From: Manis javanica
Lineage: Eukaryota; Chordata; Mammalia; Pholidota; Manidae
Length of the DNA stretch: 64,000 nucleotides
NCBI RefSeq assembly: GCF_040802235.1
Contig: NC_133157.1
Span: 21,717,501 to 21,781,500, forward strand
Reading direction: 5' to 3'
Part shown: piece by piece, positions 1 to 11,960 of the stretch
How positions within the stretch are numbered: the stretch's first letter is position 1
How the letters are laid out: the number at the start of each line of letters is the position of its first letter
Notes under the pieces: generated by a model
What the model saw: only the letters and a program-made list of their open reading frames with translations
What the model was told of the DNA's origin: nothing
Databases searched by the model: none
Program-made: the position numbers and the translations under genes

Positions 1-1070
1 GGCCAGTTCTTTTTACTTGAAGTTCTTCTTCACTTGTTTTTTTTTGATAGTGTTCTTTCCTGGTTTTCTTCTTATTTTTTTGTTGTATAAAATTAATAAG
101 AACCCTTTTCTTCTATGCAGAATTTAAATGTTGATTTTCCCAAAGTTAAATCCTTGGCATATACTCTGTATGCATACTTTGTACACATATTCTGAGTGGT
201 TTTAACCATTTTACAGCATTAGACAATGTCTATCTATGTATGACTCCTACACCTGAATTAATCTCTCTCTTGGAAACACCTGTGTATATGGTCATCTACA
301 TGACTATCCCACAAGCAACTGAAAATCAACAGTGGAGATATAATATTATTAATCTTAAAAAACACTTAGTGTTCAACCAGAACTGATGATGAGATCAGAG
401 AGGACAGAAAGCCTTCCAACTGCTTTCTGTCCCTGTCACAGCAAGAGGCTCCTTAAGACCAAATGCCATTTACAGGCTGTATTGCATAATGGCTTTCCTC
501 TGCTCTCACTCAGCTAAAGTATTTCTGGAAACCAACAGGTCTCCAGACACTGGACTCATTTCCAAACACCTATAAGTGAAGGTGCCAGTGAGGAAGTCGG
601 AGAATAAGTGCTTCCTTTTATTGAGGAGTTCTATGAAAGCAACTACTTTAGAAGAATCACTGGCACATGGAGTATGTTCAATAAATAAGAGTTGTATAGA
701 AATTCAGAACTTTTCAAGTAGACATGGCTCTAAGTTAACATAAAACATGATTCTCAATATTAAATGGATAAAAGAGTATGAGATGAAGAGGTAATCCTAT
801 GTGCTAGCTGTGTTTTCAAATAAGGTACCATCCATTGTTTCCTCCCCTTCCTGCCCCATCTCTATGTGTGAGAGAGATGTTCCTGTGGGGAGTTGTGAGA
901 GAGAGCCTGGGAAGATAATATAATTTCAGAGCTGGTGAAATATGATTCCAACTTTTTTTCCCCAAGGTTCTCCAAGACCTAGAGCCTAAATTTCTACTGA
1001 CCAAAGAGTCTGTCTTAATTTAAATGAATTTAAGATCCTAGTACCAGGGGAACTGGGTCCTGAGTTCCTA
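1..1070. other. Intergenic DNA, nothing recognised
   Basis: AT-rich unique-looking sequence with a T-rich first 120 bases. No long open frame, RNA gene or identifiable repeat was seen. Short open frames here have no recognisable protein features. Confidence 0.5.
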
Positions 1071-1074
1071 TAAC

Positions 1075-1965
1075 TTCAATATGTTCAACACTAAACTCAT
1101 CGTCTTCTCTGAAACCTGGGAATTCCTTTATCTCTTGTTTCAGTGAATATCACATTCTTCTGCTCTGTTTCTCAAGCCTTTAAGCTGTGAATCATCCCTG
1201 AAGCCCTTTTTTTTTCATACCCCTATATTTAATCTGAGTCTTATCAGGTCTACATGCTGAAGGCCTTTCTAATCTGCCCCTTCCTCACTGCCCTCAACGC
1301 CTTACATGAAGCTCTCCTTAGTTTATTGTCTGTGCACTACAGCAGCTCCCTAATGGGTCTCCCTGCCAATCATTTCTCTACCCTGATGTCAGAGAGCACC
1401 TCCCGGTACATAAATTTGGCTACATCATTTGCCTGCTTGGGGTTTTATGACTTCCTGCTGTTTTTTGGATAAACTCCTCAGCTCCCAGCGTGGCTGCCCT
1501 CCGCTCACCCTCCTCCCTTTTCTCTCATCTGCCCCCCCGCCCCCCCACTCTCTGTTGGAGGCATGACTTAGTGCTTTAAAATCACTAGGCTCTTTCTGAC
1601 CTCCATTGCTTTTAACATGGTTTCCTTTCTGCTGGAATGTTACTCCCTTGTTTATTTTTAGCCAAACTCAGCTTGTTCTTCAATAAATATCCCACTGGTT
1701 CTTCCGTCCCTGAGGAGTCTCATTTGCTGCATGGGTCTGTGTGGGACGTCTCTGCTCTCCTCCAGAGCCCCCACTCGGTGGTCATCCCTCTGTGCTCACA
1801 TCACACTGTCCAGTAGAGCTCTTACCTGCTCCCGAGTCCCTCTCTCCACAACCGTGTGAGGTTATTGAAGTTGAGTTTTGTATCCTTTAGCTCTGTGATT
1901 CCTGTGCCTTGCAGAGTCCCTGGTGTATTGTAGGACTTGGTACCTATTTTATGATAAATACAGGA
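1075..1965 (+). repeat. LINE L2 fragment, sense
   Basis: About 0.9 kb that follows the remembered L2 3' ORF and tail in order: a region with CTCATCGTCTTCTCTGAAAC, then TAATGGGTCTCCCTGCCAAT, then TTCCTTTCTGCTGGAATGTT, ending with a run resembling the L2 tail (a last-exon-like GGAATAAATGA). A 72-residue open frame at 1254-1472 lies inside it and is a remnant of the L2 reverse transcriptase region, not a host gene. Heavy divergence and small gaps indicate an old, inactive copy. Confidence 0.75.
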
Positions 1966-2900
1966 ATAAATGAAACCATATCCTCCATTCTTGTAGAAAT
2001 TTTAGGCCTTGGTGGTGGATTCTTTCGATAAGGGGGTGAAGCATTTAAAGAGATTTCCTTGGCTTACTCTCTTAGGTCTGATTTTTTTTCCTCTAGAGTA
2101 GCATTTGGAGTGGTAAGTCATGCAGAATTGCACTTTGCAGCCTGGGGACTGATTGTTTGGAGGCACACTCTTGCTGGCAAGAAGGCAGGACTGGTGTGGC
2201 ACAGTGCTGGATACTTGAAGTCCATGTTTTTAGTAGAGAAGAAAGATTATCTACGTCATTTGCCCAGCTAATTAGGGAGGAAATGGTAGGCAAGAATTCT
2301 GGGCATGTTCTGTTTACGGGAAAAGAATGAACATGTTTTGGGCCTTCCCTGGCCTTTGTCATTTGGAACCTGAGGGTGCTGGTAAGCAAATGGCCTTCCT
2401 TAGTTCCTCTTGTAATAAAACTGGTACCTGAGTACCCTGCCAATCTCTCTATAGACCCTATCTCTATATCTGTCTGTCTAACTATCATCTATGTATCTAT
2501 GTATCTATCTATATCTAACCCTTATCTCTGCTGCTTCCCTTACACATAAATCTTATCCAGAGATTCCTGAGGTACTATGAAGAGACACAGCAGACTGAAA
2601 ACCTTCATTGGAGCACCTCTCTGGATGACAGATTCGATCCTGTGTCTCGCTGCCTGACTCCTTCCTCCTTCTTCCTTATGGTAAATGGAGTGTTCCAGAC
2701 TCTTACTGCATATTACTCAGAAACATCAGGTATGATTTTAGGGCACTATGGAAAAGATAGGAAAACACCGAACTAGATGGCCTCCAAAGGAAATATCCCA
2801 TTTTATGAGCTTTATTTCTCAGTTAATCCCAATGTTTAGTACTGTTTATATGTTCTGACCATGGCTAAGAGACAGACCATTCACTTCAGTTCATTAGGTC
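1966..2900. other. Intergenic DNA, no gene seen
   Basis: Contains overlapping short open frames on both strands (up to 131 codons at 2093-2488, minus) with no recognisable domain or homology. A TATC-type simple repeat is listed separately. Confidence 0.45.
2455..2518. repeat. (TATC/TGTC)n tetranucleotide microsatellite
   Basis: Imperfect TATC, TGTC and TATG units repeat over about 60 bases. It is a degenerate simple repeat. Confidence 0.8.
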
Positions 2901-3660
2901 ACTGCTAGGCCTCATGCCAGGCACTGGAATCCAAAAGAAACACCAACTGCTTCCAGTAGGCCAAGTGGCAGTGTAAGGAGAGAAGCTCTTGGCAGGACTG
3001 AGAGCACCACAGGAGAGCCAGAGCAGCCCTCACCGGGCCTCCCCTCATGGTGGTGGGGTGTCATAGGCAGCCTCTAAGGCAGACCTGAAGGGGGAATCCT
3101 CTGTCTTTGAGTGTGGTTCAGATTTAATGACTCACTTATAATGAACAGAATACAGCAGACAAGATGGTATGCACTTTCAAGATTAGGTGTTAAAAAGACT
3201 GCTACTCCTATCTGGGTATTAGGACAACAGGACTTAGGGGAGCAGAAGGAGGGGCAAAAATGAGGTGCAAGTGTTTGGAGAAAATACTTGGATGGATGTG
3301 GTGTCATTTACTAAAATGCTGAAGATTGAATTAAAAAAGCCATTTGAGGAAATGTTCTTAATCATGATTTTGGATTCAGATGTGAAGTTTGAGATGTCTA
3401 TGCAACAAGCCAAATGAAAATGTCTGCCTAGGCAGGTTGGATTTAGGTCTGGGGCTCAGAAAAGAAGTTCAAGCTTGAGTATAAAATTGGGAGTTTGCAG
3501 ATGTTGATGTTATGTGACCATGAGACATCACAGATTGTCATGGGTGAGCACAGATGGAGCAACATTGAAGTCCCAGGATTGAGCTCTGAGTAATGCCAAC
3601 TTCTGAAGGCCATACTGAGAAAGAAGCAAATTAATAAGGCAGAAAAGTGTGAGAAACAAT
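2890..3660 (-). repeat. LINE L2 fragments, antisense, interrupted
   Basis: The start (CATGCCAGGCACTGGAATCC) matches the reverse complement of the L2 3' end. From about 3240 the sequence again follows the reverse complement of more internal L2 sequence (TGGTGTCATTTACTAAAATG, then GAGATGTCTATGCAACA, then GGATTGAGCTCTGAGTAATG). The middle (about 3060-3240) does not fit and may be another insertion. Old and inactive. Confidence 0.6.
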
Positions 3661-5040
3661 TGCCAGAGAACCTGGAGGAAACCTAGGGATGTGCTTGCTT
3701 GTAGGAAGAAGGAAGTTCTTCAAGTAAAAGGGAATGGGCGACTTGGCCAAATACTGCTGAAAGGGTGGGGGAGTGTAGCAATGGGATGTGTCCATCTGAT
3801 TTGGTCACACAGTGGTGACCTTGACAGGAGGAATATTTCAAACTTGCACATTTAAGGGCTAACTTGAGCACAGAAACACAAGGTTACAGATAACATGTCA
3901 CATGATGTATCCTTAGAAGAATTTAATCCTATTAAATTTCAGTTTGATTTAATTTGATTTATGGAATCCTTGTTTCAGAAAACTAAAGCCTAATCTATTT
4001 GAACTGTGAACATCATATTTAAAGTAGCTTTGCAGATTGCTTCCCCAAATTACTAGCCGCCTTTTTTGCCATTGAAAGATCAGAAAATGAATGCAGTCAG
4101 CTCACTCTTCTTTTTATCTAGCAATAATTGCTAGTTGCACACACAGGTTATGAAAATACTTCTGTGTATTCTTGAATTCAGTCATCGTGAATGAATTCTA
4201 GAAAACGCTAGATGCATTTTGCAGCATCTTCTATGAATAGTGCAGTACACTCATAGTGACTATGCTGGATGAATAAGGACCCAGGAAGTATGTACTAATG
4301 TCAAGGCTGCCTGAAAAGTTTTGAAAAATATACCACTTTAGGGAAAGAGAATCCTTCATGCAGCCCATCAACACCTCAGTGGCTCAGCAGCACAAAATAA
4401 CGCTAGGAAAATGATGCTGCACACTGAGTACCTATGATGCGGTCAAGTTATTCATGGTCTATTTTTGCAGTGATCTCTTTGAGCTGTGCAAGGATTAATA
4501 AGTGTGGTGTACGCATAACCCTGACGCTCTCAGGAGATTTTGATTTAATAAACCCACAGATAAGTCTTATTTCTGTAATGTTCTGGTAATCACCAGGATT
4601 AGGGTGGCAAACCAACTATGCTTCTGGATCGTTCTCAGAGCCTGGGTGTGTGGCCTATAGACCAAACCAGAAGTTGCTTTAGGTTAGTCCAGACTCAATT
4701 GTGCTGACTAGGGAAAGTCCTGGCAATTTTGAGCTGTGATTTACACAGGCCTTTTTGCATGACTTATCTATGTACTCAAGGAGACATTTTCTGTGGTTTT
4801 CTATCTTCGTGAGTGAAGTAAGATTTTTGAGATGTTTTCTTTGGCACTAGTCTAATAAAACAGTTGTTGGTTGTATCTATCTGAATGAAGAATGTTTGAG
4901 GACTGCAATAAATTGATGTGATTTTTAGGTATCTTCTTTGCTCTCTGTCATTTTCTTTTTAAAATCTTTTTCTGATTTTAGCCATTCATTGTAAAAAATA
5001 ATAAATCTTGAGATTGATAAAATCTTGAGAATGATAAAAA
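3661..5040. other. Intergenic DNA, nothing recognised
   Basis: No gene, RNA or clear repeat family recognised. Two 60-70 codon open frames overlap on opposite strands at 3649-3871 and look like chance. Confidence 0.4.
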
Positions 5041-5044
5041 TGAT

Positions 5045-6055
5045 AATCATTCTAAGTCAGGCTCGGGAAGCAAACATTATTACCATGCTTTATTTCTCAA
5101 CGTCTTTCATATTAAATATACAGGAATTATGTTAAATAAAATTTAAAGCACACTGCCCATCATTTTGTACATATTTCTACTATCATTGATTATTACAAAT
5201 TTTATTTTAATATACAGTTATACTATTACCTGTGTAATTTTTCACCCATTTCATTATTTCCCAGTTCTGACCATTAGGAATAAAATGTCAGCATCTCATC
5301 CATTCTATTTCGTGTGATCCTCTAGTTATAGCCTTCAGATTATTATAGAAATAGAATTACTGAGTCAAAGTATGTGAATATTTATGAGGTCCTTGGTACA
5401 TGTTTCCAAATTTCCTTCCAGGTATTTTTACCAATGTGTACTCTATCAGGATGTTATCATTTTTCAACATCTTTCTGATAATTTGATGGATTAAAAAAGG
5501 TATCTTGTGTTGTTTTGTTGTTACTGTGGGATGTAACACTTAGCAATATATGTATTTGTTATTAATACTTCTGTTCTTATAAATTATATGAATTTGTTCT
5601 TAGTCTATTTTTCCTCTAGGATATTTCTCTTTTTCTTATTTAATTTATAAGATATTTTGTATTAACTACCTGAAGTACTATAAACATTGGTAACCTTTTT
5701 CTTATTTGTTTAGTTTATAATTTATGGCTGAAAAAAGATATTAATTTTTATAAAACCTAATCTGTCATACTTTTTCTTTATGTGCTACTTCCCCAAGCCC
5801 CTGCTTTTATGGCCATAAAATCTCTCTAGATCTCAAGAAAAGATAATATTTGCCTATATTCTCTTCTAAAGCATCTAGAAATCCATTATTTTTATATTGA
5901 ATTTTTCAATCAATCCAGAATTATTCTCAGCATACATTGGAAAGTAGAAATATGACATTATTTTTAAGTATTCCAGCACCATTTACTGAACAGTCTTTTA
6001 TTCTTCCCATTGATCTGAAATCTCATCTTTTTAGTATAGTCTATCCTTTAGGACA
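5045..6055 (-). repeat. Old L1 (L1M-type) 3' fragment, antisense
   Basis: T-rich sequence that reads as the reverse complement of an L1M ORF2 end and 3' UTR, with phrases such as AGAATTACTGAGTCAAAGTA and CCAATGTGTACTCTATCAGG. All frames are broken. Subfamily not assigned. Confidence 0.55.
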
Positions 6056-6485
6056 ATAATATGGTGGGGCTGGGAGAGACAAAAAGAAATGACCTTAGTG
6101 ACAGTTAAGATGACTGTGCAGAGCACTATTTTAAAACATATTCTGGAATGACTGAAGGATCAGATTGACATGCAGTGACTGACTATTGATCTCTCACATG
6201 AGTATACACGTGGGTGGGTAATGGTAATGATGCTTTGTATTTACACTGTGTTTCATTAATGTCTGTCTCTTTTTAACCTACTGTCATATACTGTAGTCTT
6301 ATGCATCTAATAATATAACCCCAACATACATAAAGGAAAAGTTTATAGTATTACTATGAGAAATAGGCAAATCAACAGCTATTGTGGAGGATTTTGACAC
6401 CCCTTTTCTGTAACTGGTAAGTCAGTGGAAAATTGTAGGATTCTCCCTAGCTTTAAGGAGGTGTCATTGACAAAACTGTAAGATA
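6056..6485. other. Intergenic DNA, nothing recognised
   Basis: No gene or clear repeat was recognised between the two L1-rich stretches. Confidence 0.4.
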
Positions 6486-6487
6486 TT

Positions 6488-6955
6488 TACCGTGTTTATT
6501 GCAGCATTATTTACAATTGACAAGATATTGAAGAAACCTAAGTGTCCATCTGTAGATGAATGGATGAAAAAGATGTGGTACATATATAAAATGGAATATA
6601 CCTCAGGCATAGAAGAGAATGAACTCTTATTTTGCAACAGCATGTATAGACCTAGAGAGTATTATGTAAGGTGAAAGAAGTCAGAGAAAGACAAATTCCA
6701 CTTACATGCAAAATCTAAGAAATAAAACAAAACAGAAATAGACTCAAACGTGGAGAACAAACTGGTCATAGGGGAATGGGAATGGAGATGTGTGAAAAAA
6801 ATGAAGGGCAGAAAGGGAGAAACTTTCAGTTATAGAATCAATCAATCACAGGGATGAAAAGTACAGCATAGGGGAATATAGTCAATAATATTGTAATACA
6901 TTTGTATGGTGCCAGATGGTAACTGCACTTTTTGTGGTGAGCATTGATACCACAC
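6488..6955 (+). repeat. L1 ORF2 end and 3' UTR fragment, sense
   Basis: Begins with the ORF2 C-terminal region (TTGCAGCATTATTTACAATT, GTGTCCATCTGTAGATGAAT) and continues into 3' UTR (CATAGGGGAATATAGTCAAT, ATGGTAACTGCACTT). A 60-codon open frame at 6492-6674 is an ORF2 relic. The element stops abruptly at about 6955, where an antisense L1 begins, with no poly(A) tail. Confidence 0.85.
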
Positions 6956-8395
6956 AGTATTTGTCCTTCTCTATCTGGCTTCCCTCAGTATAATATCCTC
7001 TAGGTTTATCCATGTTGTCATAAATGTCTTGATTTCCTTCTTTTTAAAGGCTGCATAATGTCCCCTTGTATGTATGTATATACCACATCTTCTTTATAGG
7101 CTCATCATTGATGGACACTTACTTAGGTTGTTTCCATACCTTGGGTATTGTGAATAATGCTGCAATGAGCAGCAAAGTACAAATATCTCTTTGAGATGCT
7201 GATTTTGTTTCCTTTGGGTATATACCCAAAAATGGGTTGCTACATCATATGATAGTTCTATTTTTTAATTTCATACTGTTTTCTATAGTAGCTGCACCAA
7301 TTTACTTCCTACCAGAAGTACACAAGGGTTCCCTTTTCTCCACATCCTCACCAATGCTTCTTCTCTTTTTGGTGATAGCCATTCTAACGTGTGTGAGGTG
7401 AAATCTCACTGTAGTTTTGATTTGCATTTCCCTGATGATTAGTGATATTGAGCACCTTTCCACGTGCCTGTTGGCCATTCATATGACTTCTTTGGAAAAA
7501 TGTCTGTTAGTTCCTCTGCTCATTTTTTTAATTGGATTGGTTTTTGTGCTATTGAATTGAGTTCTTTATATATTTTGGATATTAATCCCTTACCAGTTAC
7601 ATGATTTGCATATATTTTCTCCCATTCCATAGGTTGCCATTTCATTTGGTTGATGGTTTTCTTTGCAGTACAGAAGCTTTTTAATTTGATATAGTCCCAT
7701 GGTTATTTTTCCTTTTGTTGCCTTTGCTTGTGGTGTCAAAGCCAAAAAATCATTCCAAGACCAACATCAAGTAGCTTTTCCCTTGCTTTCTTCTAGGAGT
7801 TTTACAGTTTCAGGATTTATGTTTAAGTCTTTAATCCATTTTGAGTTGATTTTTGTGTAGGAGTCCAATTTCATTCTTTTGCATGTGGATATCCAGTTTT
7901 CCTAACACTGTTTATTGAAGAGACTATCGCCATTGTGTATTCTTGGTGCCTTTGTGGAAAATTAGTTGACAGAATATGCATGGGCTTATTTCTGGACTCT
8001 CTATTCTGTTCCATGGATCTGCGTGTCTATTTTTAATGCCAATACTATACTGTCAATGCCAATACATACTTGACCACTAAAGCTTTGCAATATAGTTTGA
8101 AATTAGGAAACACAATGCCTCCAGCTTTGCTCTCCTTGCTTAAGATTGCTTTAGTTATTCAGGATCTCCTGTGATTTTAAATCCTAAAATATGAATTTTA
8201 AGATTATTTCTTCTATTTCTGTGAAAAATGCCATTGGAATTTTGGTAGAGATTATATTAAATCTGTAGATCATTTTGGGTAGTATGGACATTTTAAACAT
8301 TAATTCTTCCAATATGTGAACATGAGATTTTTTTCCCATTTATTTTTGTCTTTTTCAATTTCCTTCATCAATGTTTTATTGTTTGTTGTTCATTC
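6956..8395 (-). repeat. L1 ORF2 3' portion, antisense
   Basis: About 1.4 kb that is unmistakably reverse-complement L1 ORF2 (GGTATATACCCAAAAATGGG, TTGATTTGCATTTCCCTGAT, TTGAGTTGATTTTTGTGTAG, ATTCTGTTCCATGGATCTG). Only the 3' part of ORF2 is present. Frames are broken, so it is dead. It lies tail to tail with the sense fragment at 6488-6955, and about 200 bp of ORF2 end is present in both. Confidence 0.9.
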
Positions 8396-9620
8396 TGTGG
8401 GAGAAAATTGGGAACAGATGAGTAATTGTACAATATCTTTGAGTGTGGTCCAATTTTGTGATTCAGTGTATAGGTTTAACCTATAGATATTTATGTGAAC
8501 ATAGGCTAAAATCTTACCCTATAGACAGAAAACAGCAGAACTGATGTGTGAGACAATAAGATGGAGATTCTAAACAGGGAGAAGATGGACAATTTAAGGC
8601 TCCAGTATAGAAAGGCACATCAGAAAGGCCTGATTTGGGGTTTAATACCATAATGGCCTTAAATGTAAGGAAGGGGTAGGTTTTGTCATAAATGCATTTT
8701 AATTTTGAGTAAAAAATACTCAATTGTGCATGAAAACAGGCTCTCTGAATAGCACCTACAGCTAATGAGCAAAGGACACACTCGATGTGTCTATCGTGTG
8801 AGAGAAAAAAGTGGTTGCCCCCCCTTAAGTTGCTTTAGCAGTACATTCTTTCACATTATCATTGTCAGAATTTTATCACTGAAAAGAGCAGACAGCAATA
8901 TATAAAAAATTTATTAAGAGTCTGATAACCAAAATATCAATCCATCAAATAATAGGACCTATTTGGATCATTCTTCAGTTCAAGCCCAGTGTCACAGATC
9001 GCCCCTAGTATAATGGCTGGCTCATGCTAGACACTCCACCAATACACATGAGACAAATGAACCAGATATTAGGACTCAATACCATGTAAGTGTTTTCCTT
9101 AAGACATCATAAGATATAATTGTTAAATATGGTACTTTTTCCCATAGTATTTAGCAGTAAAGTCTTTAAAACAAAATAAAACAAATATAGCAATGATTAC
9201 CTCTGTTGTTACAGAATTGTGCATTTATTGTGTTCTTATTTTTTCCTTTCTAAATTTTATAAAATTTCCACATTGAATATTATTGTCCATAATTTACTGT
9301 TACAGAGATGGTCCTCCTAAGGCTGAAAAGTAAGGATAATATAGCTGTGGTGAGTTAAGCTCCTACATCCATGCATAATGGATCAGAGACAAAACACCAT
9401 GAGAAGGCAAAGTGGATTCCAGGCTGGGGAGGGTATAACCTGCTTGAATATATTCATATATTTAAAGAATTTTTAATAAAAAATATGGTTCTGCTAACCC
9501 ATGTAAACATAAATATCTTCAGAGCTTAGTATCCATTGTATCCATCCCAGTAATGTTCCAGGGAAACTGAGTTTTAGCAATCAGGCTTTTAATTTTTCTT
9601 AGAATTATCCTTTTAAGATA
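8396..9620. other. Intergenic DNA, nothing recognised
   Basis: No long open frame, RNA gene or assignable repeat was seen. Confidence 0.4.
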
Positions 9621-9624
9621 ATAT

Positions 9625-9872
9625 CGAGAGCTACCTCTGCTTGCGGGTTCACTCTGTGCCAGTCACTCTTTCAAGTATTTTACGTCTATTAAGTTACTTA
9701 ATCCTCATCAGAATGCTGTGAGGTAGGCACGGCCACTACCCTCATTTTACAGATAGAGAATCTTATTTTGTAATTTACTTAATCTCACACAGTGATCCAG
9801 AGGCAGAGACAGGATTGCATTTGAGGGCCTGAATCTAGCACCTGTGCTCTCAAGTCACTACCCTGTGCAATT
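9625..9872 (+). repeat. MIR SINE, sense
   Basis: Near full-length match in order to the MIR core and tail: TCTGTGCCAGTCACTC, TAAGTTACTTAATCCTCATC, GTGAGGTAGGCACGGCC, CATTTTACAGATAGAGAATC, CTCACACAGTGATCCAGAGG and GCACCTGTGCTCT. Ancient tRNA-derived SINE. Confidence 0.85.
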
Positions 9873-9884
9873 CCTAGATGAGGA

Positions 9885-10135
9885 TTCGTTTCTTCATTTA
9901 ATAAATATGTACTGAATGCTTGCAGATGTGTGAGCCACAGTGCTTTGGTGCTGAGAACCTAGCGGGACTCAATGCAAACATGGTGCCTGCTCCCCTGGAG
10001 TTTACAGTCTGAGGGTGGACAGAACGTACAGCAATAGATAAGCATGTAGGTACACACTGAGGTGAGCGCTATAAAGGGAAATTGCAGAGTGCTTTGGAGT
10101 ATACAGCAGGCGCCCTTCCCTAGATAAGAAGGCCA
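9885..10135 (-). repeat. LINE L2 3' end, antisense
   Basis: Reverse complement of the L2 3' tail: AATAAATATGTACTGAATGC, GGTGCTGAGAACCTAGC, CATGGTGCCTGCTCCCCTGG, GAGTTTACAGTCTGAGG. It directly follows the MIR at 9625-9872. Confidence 0.8.
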
Positions 10136-11640
10136 GAAGAGGTCTAAGAAAGTGATAATGAAGCTAGGAGTAGATGGATTAGTAAAAGTTAGTGAAGAAT
10201 AGGGAACAAACGTGCCAGGCATTGGGACGAGCATGGCAGAGTGTTTCTGATCCCTCTGACGGGAACTCATAGGGAGATGGACCTATCAGTGCCACTAAAA
10301 ATAAATTTCTTTGTGTCCCCCTGTTAACTTTATGGTTACTAAACAATCTCATTATAATTTGGCTTCCCATATAGTTTAATAATGAGAAGAGAACTCACTG
10401 ATTGAGCACCCTTGTATTTTGGTTAATTTAAGAGTCTTTTCTCCTTGTAAATTAATCAATTCACATTTATATCAGTACATTTTCTTCTTGTTACCAAATC
10501 TGTCGAACCGTCTCAGAGACTTCAAAGCAAATCCTCAAGTGGACTGACCTGCATTCCAAGTTAAATTGAGCTCCCGCCCAGCTCCGACCTGCCATTCCTT
10601 TGACAATTCAAATGCTTATCTCCCATAAGCATTTGTGACGTTTTATTTATAGGCACTATTTGATAAATAAAGTAAAAGAAAGATGATTGTTTTAAGAACA
10701 ACACAATAGATGTAGCGAGCACAAAATACATGGTCATTCAGATTAGTTTTACTGAAAAGAAAGTCCATCTGGGAAAGAGTGAATGAAATCATGTTTTGAA
10801 TATTTGGGGAATCAAACAGACACCATCTTGTCTTCACAGTCATGTGCTGAGTGAGTAATGCTGATATTCTTTTACGAGATTGTTTTAGTCTAAAACTGTA
10901 GTAAACTGTGCTAGTAAGTGTTTCCCCACTACAAGCATGGAAACGAGACTTACTCATAATATTTATTCCTTCTCCAGAGTGCCTTTGCAGACCTGAAACA
11001 TCTGAACTAACAAAAGGCCTCCAACTTATAATATAACACAGCTGCTCTGGGGACCGCATGCGTGCATGTGTGTGTGCGCCATGGAAGGGGATTTCCTTGT
11101 GTTTATTCATTGATGTGCCCTCTGGAGAAGGGGCAAGTTCAGTCCCACTGGAATTCTAAGTGTCTTTTACTGGGCATTTATTAGATGTAAAAGCTTGGCT
11201 CATGTCTAAAGTCTCCTGCAAGCAGTGTGCAGCTGAGGGTCATAAAACCCAAAATTGTATATTGTTGAGGAGCAGTGACGCTGAGGTGTAGCATTTCACA
11301 CTGAACAACTTTTCTATCAACGCAGAATAATGCATTTTTGACCAAAAAAAATGGGATTATATAGAACCTGTTGTCAAGCTACGTTGTATGGTTATTTGCT
11401 ATTAGTAATTACTTACAGTCAGTTAACCTTCAGCACATGCACTATGCTTTTAACAGAGCATAAGCAAAAATGGTTATCAGCTCAGTAAGTCCGCTTTCTT
11501 TATTCTTTACATTGTCATCCCAAACTGGTCAAACAAAGGATGAGAGATCTTAAATATTACCAGTTTAGGAACACTCTAGAGGGGCCAAGAAGACCTCTTT
11601 TCTTCTTGTCTTTTCTGTCTCTTCTCCAGACCTGTTCATT
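10136..11640. other. Intergenic DNA, no gene supported
   Basis: Includes open frames of 63-155 codons on the minus strand (longest 10643-11110) with no domain, signal or homology I can recognise. A small perfect hairpin lies at 10609-10635. Confidence 0.4.
10609..10635. repeat. Short perfect inverted repeat, 11-bp arms
   Basis: CAAATGCTTAT at 10609-10619 is exactly complementary to ATAAGCATTTG at 10625-10635, with a 5-base loop (CTCCC). No U-run follows and no function is implied. Confidence 0.8.
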
Positions 11641-11644
11641 TAAC

Positions 11645-11960
11645 TAACTGAACTCGATCCTGGAAATACTGTGATGAGTAAGTCTCTTCCAGGGAACTCA
11701 CAGTCTGGCTAGAGGGATGAGTGAAAACATTCACATCTAGGAAGGAATGTAGTGAGTGCTCGAGAGGCATGGTTAGAGCTCCCTGGGGGAGCGTCCTGCC
11801 TTACGGGCGTCCAGCCCTGGTGAGGACAGTCTGCGAGGACCCCCCAGAGAGGACAGCATCTGAGCTGCGCAGGTGTTAGCCAGGCAGAGGTGAGCGTGGG
11901 GAGAGGAGTAACACTCACACGTGTCACACAGCAGACAGCCTCTCCAAGGTGAGGCGATGT
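11645..11960 (-). repeat. LINE L2 3' fragment, antisense
   Basis: Diverged reverse complement of L2 3' sequence (CCAGGGAACTCACAGTCTGG, GTGAGCGTGGGGAGAGG). It follows the same order of segments as the other antisense L2 copies in this window. Confidence 0.55.

Noticed and set aside
10643..11110. 155-codon minus-strand open frame
   Set aside because: No domain, no homologue recognised, no promoter or splice context; consistent with chance.
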